From contig CAJUPQ010000007.1 of the NCBI GenBank assembly GCA_910588505.1, forward strand, positions 8,034 through 72,033: a stretch of DNA of 64,000 nt. The letters are read 5' to 3'. Position 1 is the first letter of the stretch, and every line of letters begins with the position of its first letter. This DNA is from an uncultured Hungatella sp. (GTDB taxonomy: Bacteria > Bacillota > Clostridia > Lachnospirales > Lachnospiraceae). Below the pieces are notes generated by a model. It was not told where the DNA came from. It searched no databases and saw only the letters and a list, made by a program, of their open reading frames with translations. The position numbers and the translations under genes are program-made. This document shows, in pieces, positions 54,286-63,351 of this stretch.

Positions 54286-54357
54286 TTGTCGATTTGCACT
54301 AAAAAATGTTCCGGTTTTACCGCATAAAATCTGGTCAGTTTCAGTGTAAATCGACAA
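54286..54357. mobile_element. Small palindrome with IS21-like ends (relic or MITE)
   Basis: TTGTCGATTTGCACT (54286-54300) and AGTGTAAATCGACAA (54343-54357) form a 15-base inverted repeat with one mismatch. The inner part on the right side (GGTCAGTTTCAGTG) resembles ends of IS21-family elements, in which TGTCGA...CACTGA...CTGACC motifs recur. The 72-base unit lies between two convergent paralogues and has no coding capacity. It may be joined ends of a lost element, a MITE, or simply a long terminator stem. Confidence 0.45.
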
Positions 54358-54384
54358 CCTCACAAGTAGATTTTTGTTATATCC

Positions 54385-55941
54385 TTATTCAAAAGTTTCT
54401 TCATTGAATTTAACTACAACAGTTCCATTTAAAACAGCGATAGAACCATAATCAGGATAACAGGGCATTTCTTTGAACTCTTCCATCTCTTCTATAACAG
54501 AAGTGTCATCTATATATTCCGGCGCAAAACCGCAGCAATATTTTAATATTTCTTCTGCCCGGTAATCATAATAAAATACCTCGTTTATACCCGCCATGGT
54601 TTTAAACTTATGGTACTGTGAAAAAGTAGGAAATGTTTTATCGTTTACTTTTCCCACAATTGCAACCGGCATATCCATTCGATACCCTTCCTGCGACTTA
54701 ATCTGACCTGCCAATACGGTAAAATAGGCCTTGACCTGATTAAATGCCTGATTCAATCCAAAATATGCCTGGCTTGCCTGAATACAAAAACTTATCACTG
54801 TAACAATGCTAACTGCCGCCATTAAATGCTTCATTTTTATAAAAATATTCTCTTTTAGTAATACTTCTCCCTCTTTTTCCAATATAGCAATCGCTGCAAT
54901 ATAAATCATAACCTGAGCATGTCTCATGATCGTATGCACATATCCATTAGCACACATAAGATAGATAAGGTTCACACTGCAAGGAAATAATAATAAAAAT
55001 ATTGTCATTAATATTTTCTTATCTCTTCCCTGTACCGTCCTTATTAATCTATAAGCTAAAACTGCCAAAATCATTAATAATAATGCATAGCTTATCCTGA
55101 CAGACCAAAACATAGACAAACCATTTCGATCAACAACTGCAGGTGATATAAACTCAAGAAAAGCTTTTATAATGAATTTTGGAATTTGTGTTACTTGTAT
55201 CTGTCCCATAGTGTTAATAGATTGATAACTGGTCAATGACGCTTTTCCGACTAATTTCAAAGACAGTTTTGCAATTCCCATATACAATAAAACACTGGCA
55301 CATAAAATTCCTAAATATTTCCATGCTCTACAAAAGATAGCCTTTCCATCTGTATCGTCCTTTAAACAATCCAAAATCAAAAAAAGAATAAACATACTGG
55401 CGGCCAAACCCAAATATGCTTGATAAATCCCCAAACTAAATGTTAACAACAAAATCCCCGCAAACCGTCCTTTTGTTTTCTTTCGTACAAGATAAGCCGC
55501 ATAGCATGTAAGCATAATAGAAAAGCAATAGTATGGTGTTGTAAAAATATAAGCAACTGTACTAATTATAGATGGACACGCCACCATAAACATACTGATA
55601 CATAGACAATTCCATTCATTTGAAATCTCCAAAGCTTCTACAATGCATACCGAGGACACTGCCAAAAATAAAATAGAGCACATTCCATAAAGCCATGGAA
55701 TAGGATAATTTCCAAACCATGTATTAATTGCATCCCCTAAAAGAGCCAATCCCCATCTTCCTGAAGTATAACCTGCTCCATACCCAAAATAAGCCCAAAA
55801 AACATCTGAATGGGGACATTCATTTACCAAAGCAAACATATGATCTATAATTCCAAATAATATTGCTGAAAAAAATGTAACTTTAATTTTTCGAGAGATA
55901 GTAACCATTTCTTTTGTCTTTCCCCTCAACCTATTTAACAT
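54385..55941 (-). CDS. GtrII-type membrane glucosyltransferase, copy 2
   Basis: 518 residues from the first ATG; a start 11 codons later (MVTISRKIKV) is equally possible since neither has a clear ribosome site (GAGGGG lies 14 bases before the latter). It has the same layout as the convergent gene: PHSDVFWAYFGYGAGYTSGRWGLALLG, TTPYYCFSIMLTC, SLGIYQAYLGLAASMFILFLI, and a soluble tail ending MPCYPDYGSIAVLNGTVVVKFNE. The two proteins are clear paralogues with low overall identity, so the duplication is old. Probable role: glucosylation of the island's polysaccharide using lipid-linked glucose. Confidence 0.85.
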   Translation of the reverse strand: MLNRLRGKTKEMVTISRKIKVTFFSAILFGIIDHMFALVNECPHSDVFWAYFGYGAGYTSGRWGLALLGDAINTWFGNYPIPWLYGMCSILFLAVSSVCIVEALEISNEWNCLCISMFMVACPSIISTVAYIFTTPYYCFSIMLTCYAAYLVRKKTKGRFAGILLLTFSLGIYQAYLGLAASMFILFLILDCLKDDTDGKAIFCRAWKYLGILCASVLLYMGIAKLSLKLVGKASLTSYQSINTMGQIQVTQIPKFIIKAFLEFISPAVVDRNGLSMFWSVRISYALLLMILAVLAYRLIRTVQGRDKKILMTIFLLLFPCSVNLIYLMCANGYVHTIMRHAQVMIYIAAIAILEKEGEVLLKENIFIKMKHLMAAVSIVTVISFCIQASQAYFGLNQAFNQVKAYFTVLAGQIKSQEGYRMDMPVAIVGKVNDKTFPTFSQYHKFKTMAGINEVFYYDYRAEEILKYCCGFAPEYIDDTSVIEEMEEFKEMPCYPDYGSIAVLNGTVVVKFNEETFE

Positions 55942-56042
55942 CTGAACAATTGCCCGTTTTTTGCTATAGTTTCGCAGATACTTTGAATCCTATCCAAATC
56001 TATTTCCAGTTCATCGGCGATACCCCCTGGGTTCTTGAAATC

Positions 56043-57350
56043 CTATGCTTCTCCCCCTTTCCCTTCCATCTCCATCAAAATCTTATCCACACTAGTCAAT
56101 TTCACACAAAGCGCAAACAATTCCATAGCCAGCCGCAGATCATCCAGCGGCGGATAAGACGGCGCGATCCGTATATTACAGTCCTGAGGGTCTTTCCCAT
56201 AAGGAAACGTAGCCCCGGCCTTTGTCATGATCAGCCCGGCCTTCTTGCACCTGGACACGATCTTCTTCGCGCACCCCTCCAGTGAATCAAAAGACATAAA
56301 GTACCCGCCCCTGGGCGTGGTCCAGGTGCCGATCCCCAAACCGTCCAGCTCTCTCTTTAAGATCTCATCCACAGCCTCAAACTTAGGCCTCAAAATATCC
56401 GCGTGATACCTCATATGCACCATCATCCCATGGATACCGCCAAAAAACCTTACATGCCTTAACTGGTTCACTTTATCATGTCCGATTGTCTGGATGCACA
56501 GCTGTTTTTTAATATCAACCAGGTTATTCTGGGAAGCCGCGATGGCGGCGATACCGGACCCGGGGAAACTGATCTTCGACGTGGAGGCAAACTTATAAGC
56601 CAGGTCCGGATTCCCGGCTCTCTTGCAGGCCGCCAGAATCTCCAGAATATGATCCTGCTCCCAGTCATAGAGATGGTGAATGGTATATGCGTTATCCCAG
56701 TAGATCCTAAAATCCTTAGCTGCCGGCCGCAGCCTGGCAAACCGGCGCACCGTATCGTCAGAATAGGAGATTCCCTGGGGGTTGGAGTATTTCGGCACGC
56801 ACCAAACCCCTTTAATAGACTCATCCGACGCCACAAGCTCATCGATCATATCCATATCCGGCCCTGTAGGCAGCATGGGAATATTGATCATCTCAATACC
56901 AAAATACTCTGTTATGGCAAAATGGCGGTCATAACCAGGCACAGGACAGAGAAACCTCACCTTGTCAAGCTGACACCATGGAGTATTGCCCATAACCCCG
57001 TGGGTCATAGAACGGGAGATCGTATCATACATCACGTTCAGACTGGAGTTTCCATAAATAATGATCTGGTCCGGATGAACCTCCATCATGTCCGCCAGAA
57101 GTTCCTTTGCCTCACTGATACCGTCCAGAACCCCATAATTGCGGCAGTCCGTGCCGTCGTCGCAAGTCAGGTCATCATCACTGCTCAAAACATCCATCAT
57201 CCCCATGGACAGATCCAGCTGGTCCACGCTGGGTTTCCCTCTGGACATATCCAGCTTCAGATCCCTTCCCTGAAACTCCCTGTATTTCCCTGCCAGCTCT
57301 TTTCTCAAAGCCAGCAGCTCCTCCTTTGTCATCTCTGCGTATGGTTTCAT
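56043..57350 (-). CDS. PLP-dependent aminotransferase, class I/II (aspartate/alanine type)
   Basis: 435 residues. PLP-site features: Schiff-base lysine in FASTSKISFPGSG, NPQG (substrate side), YWDNAYTIHHLY, and the carboxylate-binding Arg in NIRIAPSYP. The sequence fits the PF12897-type subgroup with the long N-terminus (SRGKPSVDQLDLSMGMMDVL) rather than classical AspC or MocR regulators. AGGAGG precedes the ATG. It stands just behind the gatCAB operon, but a gap of 48 bases and no function link suggest independent use, most likely amino-acid transamination. Confidence 0.9.
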   Translation of the reverse strand: MKPYAEMTKEELLALRKELAGKYREFQGRDLKLDMSRGKPSVDQLDLSMGMMDVLSSDDDLTCDDGTDCRNYGVLDGISEAKELLADMMEVHPDQIIIYGNSSLNVMYDTISRSMTHGVMGNTPWCQLDKVRFLCPVPGYDRHFAITEYFGIEMINIPMLPTGPDMDMIDELVASDESIKGVWCVPKYSNPQGISYSDDTVRRFARLRPAAKDFRIYWDNAYTIHHLYDWEQDHILEILAACKRAGNPDLAYKFASTSKISFPGSGIAAIAASQNNLVDIKKQLCIQTIGHDKVNQLRHVRFFGGIHGMMVHMRYHADILRPKFEAVDEILKRELDGLGIGTWTTPRGGYFMSFDSLEGCAKKIVSRCKKAGLIMTKAGATFPYGKDPQDCNIRIAPSYPPLDDLRLAMELFALCVKLTSVDKILMEMEGKGGEA

Positions 57351-57398
57351 ATTCTTCCTCCTGGTCTTTTTATTTCCTTGTACTTTACCTTAATAAAG

Positions 57399-58835
57399 CT
57401 ATTTCGTCAAGAGTTCTTTTACGATCTTATTCACCATGGCAGGGTCAGCCTTTCCTTTCATGGCCCGCATGGTCTGCCCCACCAGAAATCCCATGGCCTT
57501 TTCCTTCCCACTGCGGTAGTCGGCCACTGACTGGGGATTCGCTTCCAAAATGCCCTCGATGGCTGTGCGCAGAGCCCCCTCGTCACTGACCATCTTAAGC
57601 CCCTTCTCCTCCACATACGCTTCCGGGTCCACGTCCCTGGCAAAAATCTCCTCAAACACCGATTTGGCCACCGTCCGGTTTACAATCCCCCGGTCCACCA
57701 GACCGATCAGCTTTGCCAGGTTCCCAGGACTGAAAACCATATCCTCCACGTCCTGGTCGTGGTCCTTCAACAGCCGCATGGCCTCCACCATAAGCCAGTT
57801 GGACACTTCCTTGGGTTTTCCGCACAGAGCCGTTGTCTCCTCGAACATATCCGCCAAATGCTTAGAGGAAGTGAGGATCCCGGCGTCATACTCCGGAAGC
57901 TGGAACTCCTCCTGATATCGTCTCATCTTTTGCGGCTGCAGTTCTGGCTGCCTGTCCCGGATCTCCTTTATCCACTCATCGCTTATGACCACAGGAGTCA
58001 GGTCCGGGTCCGGAAAATACCGGTAATCCTGGGCATCCTCCTTAGACCGCATGGCATAGGAATACTCCTTATTATCATCCCACCGTCTGGTTTCCTGGAC
58101 TACCTTTTTCCCCTCCTCGATCAGCTCAATCTGCCGTTTTCTCTCTCCCTCGATGGCCCTGGCAATGGCCTTAAACGAGTTTAAGTTCTTCATCTCTGTT
58201 CTGGTGCCAAACACAGAACTTCCCGCCTCCCGCACTGACAGGTTTACGTCCGCCCTCATGGAACCCTCCTGCAGCTTGCAGTCCGACGCCCCCAGATACT
58301 GGATCATCATCCGCAGCTTATCCAGATAAGCCAGAACCTCATCCGCGTTTCTCATATCCGGCTCTGACACAATCTCGATCAATGGCACCCCGCTTCGGTT
58401 AAAATCCACCAGGGAACAATCCTCCCACTCATCATGGATCAGTTTTCCCGCGTCCTCTTCCATGTGAATCTCGTGGATGCCGATCTTTTTCTTTCCCCCG
58501 GCCGTCTCGATCTCCACCCAGCCGTCATGGCAAATGGGCAGATAAAGCTGAGAGATCTGATAATTCTGAGGATTGTCCGGATAAAAATAGTTCTTCCTGT
58601 CAAATTTACAGTATTGATTGATCTGACAGTTGGCAGCCAGCCCCACGGCCAGGGCGTACTCCACTACCTGCTTGTTTAAAACCGGAAGCGCCCCAGGCAT
58701 CCCCGTACACACAGGGCAGGTGTGGGTGTTAGGCGCTCCCCCAAACTCTGTAGAACACCCACAGAAAATCTTCGTCTTGGTGTCCAGCTCCACATGAACC
58801 TCAAGTCCGATCACCGTCTCATACTGTCTGCTCAT
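57399..58835 (-). CDS. gatB: Asp-tRNA(Asn)/Glu-tRNA(Gln) amidotransferase subunit B
   Basis: 478 residues, full length. N-terminal cradle with IGLEVHVELDTKTKIFCGC, the zinc site Cys residues (CGCSTEF and CPVCTGMPGALP), DFNRSGVPLIEIVSEPD, and RTEMKNLNSFKAI of the kinase-like core. C-terminal helical YqeY-like domain ends AMKGKADPAMVNKIVKELL, which binds the tRNA. It phosphorylates the misacylated Asp-tRNA(Asn) or Glu-tRNA(Gln), which is then amidated with ammonia from GatA. The ATG abuts the gatA stop (TAGATG). Confidence 0.97.
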   Translation of the reverse strand: MSRQYETVIGLEVHVELDTKTKIFCGCSTEFGGAPNTHTCPVCTGMPGALPVLNKQVVEYALAVGLAANCQINQYCKFDRKNYFYPDNPQNYQISQLYLPICHDGWVEIETAGGKKKIGIHEIHMEEDAGKLIHDEWEDCSLVDFNRSGVPLIEIVSEPDMRNADEVLAYLDKLRMMIQYLGASDCKLQEGSMRADVNLSVREAGSSVFGTRTEMKNLNSFKAIARAIEGERKRQIELIEEGKKVVQETRRWDDNKEYSYAMRSKEDAQDYRYFPDPDLTPVVISDEWIKEIRDRQPELQPQKMRRYQEEFQLPEYDAGILTSSKHLADMFEETTALCGKPKEVSNWLMVEAMRLLKDHDQDVEDMVFSPGNLAKLIGLVDRGIVNRTVAKSVFEEIFARDVDPEAYVEEKGLKMVSDEGALRTAIEGILEANPQSVADYRSGKEKAMGFLVGQTMRAMKGKADPAMVNKIVKELLTK

Positions 58836-60281
58836 CTATCTCCCCTCCCTGGTCTGTTCAAATGTATAGGCAGCGCGGATGATCTTCTTTTCCTGGAAAC
58901 AATCCCCCATAAGCTGCAGCCCTACAGGCAACCCCTGCCTATCCTGCCCGCACGGCACTGTCATGGCCGGAAGGCCCGCCAGGTTAACCGCTACCGTGTA
59001 GATATCCCCCAGATACATTTTCAGAGGGTCCTTTAAAGACTCCCCCAGTTTCGGCGCGGTGGTGGGAGCTGCCGGCCCTAAGATCACATCATACTCCGCA
59101 AATGCCCGGTCAAAGGCTTTCTTGATCAATGCCTTCGTCCGCAGAGCCTTCAGATAATAAGCGTCATAGTACCCGGAACTTAGCACAAAGCTTCCCAGCA
59201 TGATGCGCCGTTTCACCTCTGGCCCAAACCCTTGTGAACGGCTCTTCTTGTACATCTGGTGAAGGCCCTCATACTCCTTGGCCCGCAGCCCATACTTCAC
59301 CCCGTCAAACCGGGACAGATTGGAGCTGGCCTCCGCTGACGCGATAACATAGTAGGCTGGAATGGCATACTCCACCAGGCTTAAATCAAACTCCTCCACC
59401 ATGGCCCCACGCTGACGCAGAGCCCCTGCCGCCTCCAGAACAGCGGCCCTTACCTCCTCGTCCAGCCCTTCCCCCAGATAATCCCTGGGAATCCCGATTC
59501 TCATTCCCTTCACATCATTAACCAGAGCGCCGGTAAAATTCAGGTCCTCTCTTGGTATGGACGTGCTGTCCTTATTATCATAGGAAGAAACAGCTTCCAA
59601 AACAGCCGCGCAGTCAGACACGTTTTTCCCAATCGGGCCTATCTGATCCAGAGAAGAGCCATAGGCAATGAGCCCATACCGTGACACTGTGCCATAAGTA
59701 GGCTTTATCCCTGTGACGCCGCAGAACGAACTTGGCTGACGGATGGAGCCGCCGGTGTCAGACCCCAGGGCATAAAAACACTCTTTTGCCGCCACCGCCG
59801 CGCAGGAACCGCCGGAAGAACCGCCCGGAACATGGTCTGTGTTCCACGGGTTTCTGGTCACCCCAAATGCCGATGTCTCTGTAGTGCTCCCCATGGCAAA
59901 CTCATCCATATTGGTCTTCCCCAAAATCACGGCTCCCGCTTTCTCCAGATTCAAAACCGCCTCCGCCGTGTATGTGGGAACAAAATTATATAAAATTTCA
60001 GAACTGCATGTAGTCCTCAAACCTTTCGTACACAGATTATCTTTTACAGCCACAGGCACCCCGGCCAGAGGACTGGTCAAAGCCCCCTCTTCAATCATGG
60101 CCTGCACCTCTTTGGCCCGCTCCATGGCCTGCTCTTCATCCACAACTGTCACATAGGCATGGATCCCAGGCTCCATCTCCTTCATCCGGCCCAGGCACGC
60201 CTCCACTGCCTCCAACACCGTCACTTCCCCGGACTTTATCTTTTTTCCCAGCTCCAGGGCGCTTAACTCCAATATACACAT
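58836..60281 (-). CDS. gatA: Amidotransferase subunit A (glutaminase)
   Basis: 481 residues from the ATG at 60281 (AGGAG 7 bases upstream); the frame is open nine codons earlier. Amidase-signature triad visible: Lys in VAVKDNLCTKG, cis-Ser and Ser nucleophile in GGSSGGSCAAVAAKECFYALGSDTGGSIR. It hydrolyses glutamine and passes ammonia through a channel to GatB. Part of the aspS-gatC-gatA-gatB operon. Confidence 0.97.
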   Translation of the reverse strand: MCILELSALELGKKIKSGEVTVLEAVEACLGRMKEMEPGIHAYVTVVDEEQAMERAKEVQAMIEEGALTSPLAGVPVAVKDNLCTKGLRTTCSSEILYNFVPTYTAEAVLNLEKAGAVILGKTNMDEFAMGSTTETSAFGVTRNPWNTDHVPGGSSGGSCAAVAAKECFYALGSDTGGSIRQPSSFCGVTGIKPTYGTVSRYGLIAYGSSLDQIGPIGKNVSDCAAVLEAVSSYDNKDSTSIPREDLNFTGALVNDVKGMRIGIPRDYLGEGLDEEVRAAVLEAAGALRQRGAMVEEFDLSLVEYAIPAYYVIASAEASSNLSRFDGVKYGLRAKEYEGLHQMYKKSRSQGFGPEVKRRIMLGSFVLSSGYYDAYYLKALRTKALIKKAFDRAFAEYDVILGPAAPTTAPKLGESLKDPLKMYLGDIYTVAVNLAGLPAMTVPCGQDRQGLPVGLQLMGDCFQEKKIIRAAYTFEQTREGR

Positions 60282-60394
60282 GCCGCTGCTCCTTTCCGGC
60301 GCCGTCAAAGGAGAGTTTGCCGACTCACAGATCCCCCTCTAACAGCGCGCACATTTCTTACTCCTTCACGCCAACCCCGATCGTGGTTGGCTTA

Positions 60395-60688
60395 TCACTC
60401 CACAGTCCTTGGGACCTTAAAGGCCCCCTCCTTTTGCTCCGGAGCATTTTTTAACATATCCTCCCTGTCATCTCCATTGGTGACCACATCCTGGCGAAAT
60501 ACATTGTTCATGGAAAACACATGGGACATAGGTTCCACATTGCTAGTATCCAGCTCATTCAGCTTGTCAATATAATCCAGCATCCGTCCCATATCCTTTT
60601 TGGCCTCCTCTTTTTCCTCTCTGGAAAGCTCCAGCTTCGCCAAAATACCTACATATTCAATGGTCTCATCCATAATCACATTGGCCAT
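60395..60688 (-). CDS. gatC: Amidotransferase subunit C
   Basis: 97 residues: two N-terminal helices (VGILAKLELSREEKEEAKKDMGRMLDYIDKL), then the extended belt with LNELDTSNVEPMSH and a C-terminal AFKVPRTVE strand that inserts between GatA and GatB. GGGAGG precedes the ATG. It stabilises the GatAB complex. It lies 74 bases after aspS. Confidence 0.96.
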   Translation of the reverse strand: MANVIMDETIEYVGILAKLELSREEKEEAKKDMGRMLDYIDKLNELDTSNVEPMSHVFSMNNVFRQDVVTNGDDREDMLKNAPEQKEGAFKVPRTVE

Positions 60689-60762
60689 GATCGTTCCTCC
60701 CTTTGTTTTAAATGTTTTCTCGAAATCTTTCCCGCACCTGCCCTTTACAGTAATCCTATCCT

Positions 60763-62094
60763 CTACGGTTCCAGACGATTCACATCCCGCGGGAACAGAG
60801 ATGTCTCCCTCACATTCTGCTCATCTAAAAGCCGCATGGTCAACCGTTCCAGTCCGATTCCAAGGCCCCCGTGAGGCGGCATCCCATACCTAAATATCAT
60901 CAGATACGCTTCCATATCCTCCGGCTCCATATGGCGCTTCTCCATCTTTGCCAAAATCTCCCTGTAGTCATGGATCCTCTGCCCTCCTGTGGTCACCTCC
61001 AGCCCCCGAAACAGCAGATCAAAGCTTAAGGTAAACCTCTCGTCCTCCGGATCGTCCATGGCGTAAAAGGGCCGTTTTCTGCTGGGATAATGGGTTACAA
61101 ACACAAAATCGCTGCCATACTCCTCCTTAAAATATCTGCCGATCAGCAGCTCCTCCTCCGGCTCCAGATCATAGGGATTCTTAATCTTCCGGCCATACTT
61201 CTCTGCCGCTAACTCCTTGGCCCTGTCAAACCGCACTGTGGGAATCCTGCCAACCTCCGGCAGCGTCACTTCCAGCATCTGGAGCTCTTTTTTGTATTCC
61301 CGCTCCAAAAGCCCCATGGTATACTGCAAAAATCCGGTCTCCATGGCCATGACATCCTCAAAACTGTCAATATACCCCATCTCAAAATCCAGTCCTATAT
61401 ACTCGTTGAGATGCCTGGTCGTATTGTGCTTCTCCGCCCGAAACACCGGAGCCACCTCAAACACCCGGTCAAACACTCCCACCATAGTCTGCTTATAAAA
61501 CTGGGGACTCTGGGCCAATTCCGCCTTTTTGTTAAAATAATCCAGCCGAAACACGTTGGAGCCGCCCTCCGCCCCTTTGGCCACGATCTTGGGCGTGTGA
61601 ACCTCCGTAAATCCCTGGCTGTGAAGAAAATCCCGAAATCCCCTGACGATCCCCTCCTGAATCCGAAACTTTGCCCGCTCCCGCACATTCCGCAGGGAGA
61701 CCGGACGCATTTCCAGGCGTGCCTCCAAAGACGCCTGCATTTTATATTTGTGAATGGCAATGGGCAGAACTTGGTCCGGCTCTGACAACACCTTAACTGC
61801 CTCCATCCGAATCTCAAAGCCATGGGGCGCCCTGGGCTCCGTGGCCACCTTCCCCGTTACCTCCACGGCTGCCTCTTCCCTCAGATCCTTTAAATCAAAA
61901 CCCGTTTTCCCCTCTTCATACACGCACTGCACCAACCCGCCGGCCTTTCTTAAGATTACGAAAGCCACTTCCCCCATATCCCGGATGTTGTGGATGCTGC
62001 CGTTTATTTTCACAACCCTTCCTTCATAATCTCCCTGAACGATCTGTCCGATATCCAGCGTCTCTTTTTCCTTTACACCTGTTAAAAATTCCAT
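60763..62094 (-). CDS. aspS: Aspartyl-tRNA synthetase, archaeal (non-discriminating) type
   Basis: 443 residues, much shorter than bacterial AspRS (about 590) and without the GAD insertion. N-terminal OB-fold (VKINGSIHNIRDMGEVAFVILR) followed by the class II core: motif 2 with FRAEKHNTTRHLNEYIGLDFEMG, FVTHYPSRKRPFYAM and motif 3 GIGLERLTM. These are hallmarks of archaeal/eukaryotic-type AspRS, which often charge both tRNA(Asp) and tRNA(Asn). In one operon with gatCAB this gives the indirect route to Asn-tRNA(Asn). Anticodon-domain residues that decide discrimination were not checked. AAGGAG precedes the ATG, downstream of a T-box. Confidence 0.96.
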   Translation of the reverse strand: MEFLTGVKEKETLDIGQIVQGDYEGRVVKINGSIHNIRDMGEVAFVILRKAGGLVQCVYEEGKTGFDLKDLREEAAVEVTGKVATEPRAPHGFEIRMEAVKVLSEPDQVLPIAIHKYKMQASLEARLEMRPVSLRNVRERAKFRIQEGIVRGFRDFLHSQGFTEVHTPKIVAKGAEGGSNVFRLDYFNKKAELAQSPQFYKQTMVGVFDRVFEVAPVFRAEKHNTTRHLNEYIGLDFEMGYIDSFEDVMAMETGFLQYTMGLLEREYKKELQMLEVTLPEVGRIPTVRFDRAKELAAEKYGRKIKNPYDLEPEEELLIGRYFKEEYGSDFVFVTHYPSRKRPFYAMDDPEDERFTLSFDLLFRGLEVTTGGQRIHDYREILAKMEKRHMEPEDMEAYLMIFRYGMPPHGGLGIGLERLTMRLLDEQNVRETSLFPRDVNRLEP

Positions 62095-62172
62095 ATGGCA
62101 CTCTCCTTACCTGAATGTAATCTGTTTCGATTCCGGTGGGGATGAATGTCAAATACCATCCTGTACAAAAAC

Positions 62173-62216
62173 AAAAATCCCGCCCCGGAATACTGTTACA
62201 TACTCCGGGACGGGAC
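62173..62216 (-). terminator. Terminator of the T-box leader
   Basis: On the minus strand TCCCGTCCCGGAGTA and TATTCCGGGGCGGGA form a long stem with a 10-14 base loop, followed by TTTTTG. It lies 79 bases before the aspS start and after the T-box antiterminator sequence, so it is the regulated terminator. Confidence 0.88.
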
Positions 62217-62525
62217 ATCAAATGCCGTACTAGAAAACGTCGTGCATCGTGCTCCGCGGTACCACCCGCATTGAGAACGGCTCCATGCAAAAGCCGAAAC
62301 TCCACTCTTGACATGTAACGAATGTCAGACGGGTATCCCTACTGATGAGCCTCTGGTACATCGCGCACCAGGACGGCTCTGTGTTCAGAATACCGGCTCC
62401 GGAGTGTTCCCTTATTGCCTGGCCCAACGTGACGGCGCTCTCAGTCGGTGACGCCATCTTCCTGTCGAAGTTCCTGGGGCAAGAGTCTCCTTCCCAGCCT
62501 TTCTCATGCTTTGCCGCATTAAATT
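62173..62525 (-). promoter_or_regulatory. T-box leader controlling aspS-gatCAB
   Basis: The conserved T-box core GGGTGGTACCGCGG (minus strand, about 62253-62267) is followed by the antiterminator arm and the terminator at 62173-62216. Upstream lie about 250 bases of stem I-III sequence. The leader senses uncharged tRNA and lets transcription continue when charging is low. A candidate specifier is AAC within CTGAACACAG at 62381-62388 (AAC at 62383-62385), which would mean tRNA(Asn), but a second GAACAC occurs nearby (around 62404-62409) and I could not fold stem I fully, so Asn versus Asp is unsettled. Confidence 0.88.
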
Positions 62526-62531
62526 GGTCTT

Positions 62532-62560
62532 ATATTAACATAACCTGATTCCCATTGCAA
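62532..62560 (-). promoter_or_regulatory. Promoter of the T-box operon
   Basis: On the minus strand TTGCAA (62555-62560) and TAATAT (62532-62537) are 17 bases apart, close to sigma-A consensus, and end about 7 bases before the presumed leader start. Confidence 0.65.
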
Positions 62561-62742
62561 TATCTATTTTTCACAAATGAGCAGGTTTTATTTTTCTAAA
62601 TATACAGACTTTACCACAAGTTAGCCTTGACCAACCTATGGAACAGAGCCTAAACTATGGATAATTTTATGATAGATCCGCGGTGGACTTACAAAAATCA
62701 CTAATTAACCCCACCGATATCCACCCGACCAGGAGGTATGAT

Positions 62743-63300
62743 ATGTCACTTTTTGAGCTTTTTCTCATTGCCATAGGCCTGTCCATGGATGCCTTTGCCG
62801 TCTCCGTCTGCAAGGGACTGTCCATGGGAAAGATGAATCACAGGCACGCCCTGATCATCGGCCTTTATTTCGGCGGCTTCCAGGCCCTGATGCCTTTTTT
62901 GGGATACCTGCTGGGAGCCCGGTTCCAGGATGCCATAACCGCCTATGACCACTGGATCGCTTTTTTCCTTCTGGCACTCATCGGCGGCAACATGATAAAA
63001 GACGCGTTAGGAGCGGATGAAGATTCCTGCGACGCGTCCGTGGCATTTAAGGACATGGTGGTTCTGGCTGTAGCCACAAGCATCGACGCCCTGGCTGTGG
63101 GCGTTACCTTTGCCTTTCTCAAAGTCAGCATTGTGCCTGCAGTGTCCTTTATTGGCGTCATCACATTTATCCTGTCCATGGCCGGAGTCAAGGTGGGCAA
63201 TGTATTCGGATGCAAATATAAATCCAGGGCGGAATTAGCGGGGGGAGCGATCCTTATGGTGCTGGGAGGGAAGATCCTGGTGGAACATTTGTTTTTCTAA
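62743..63300 (+). CDS. mntP: Manganese efflux pump MntP
   Basis: 185 residues from the ATG at 62743 (AGGAGG 7 bases upstream); the frame is open 20 codons earlier without a ribosome site. Six helices with the family motif pairs IGLSMDAFAVSVCKGL in helix 1 and ATSIDALAVGVTFAFL in helix 4; their Asp residues bind Mn2+. GCKYKSRAELAGG is the family's C-terminal loop. It exports Mn2+ and often is controlled by a yybP-ykoY riboswitch; the short upstream interval (about 190 bases to the T-box promoter) shows no clear such element. A hairpin terminator follows. Confidence 0.95.
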   Translation: MSLFELFLIAIGLSMDAFAVSVCKGLSMGKMNHRHALIIGLYFGGFQALMPFLGYLLGARFQDAITAYDHWIAFFLLALIGGNMIKDALGADEDSCDASVAFKDMVVLAVATSIDALAVGVTFAFLKVSIVPAVSFIGVITFILSMAGVKVGNVFGCKYKSRAELAGGAILMVLGGKILVEHLFF

Positions 63301-63322
63301 AAATCCATTTTAAGCAATATTA

Positions 63323-63350
63323 GCCACAGTGACCCGAATATCACTGTGGC
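63323..63350 (+). terminator. Terminator after mntP
   Basis: GCCACAGTGA and TCACTGTGGC form a perfect 10-base stem around an 8-base loop, 23 bases after the mntP stop. The following ATTAAATTGT is only weakly T-rich. Confidence 0.65.
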
Positions 63351-63351
63351 A

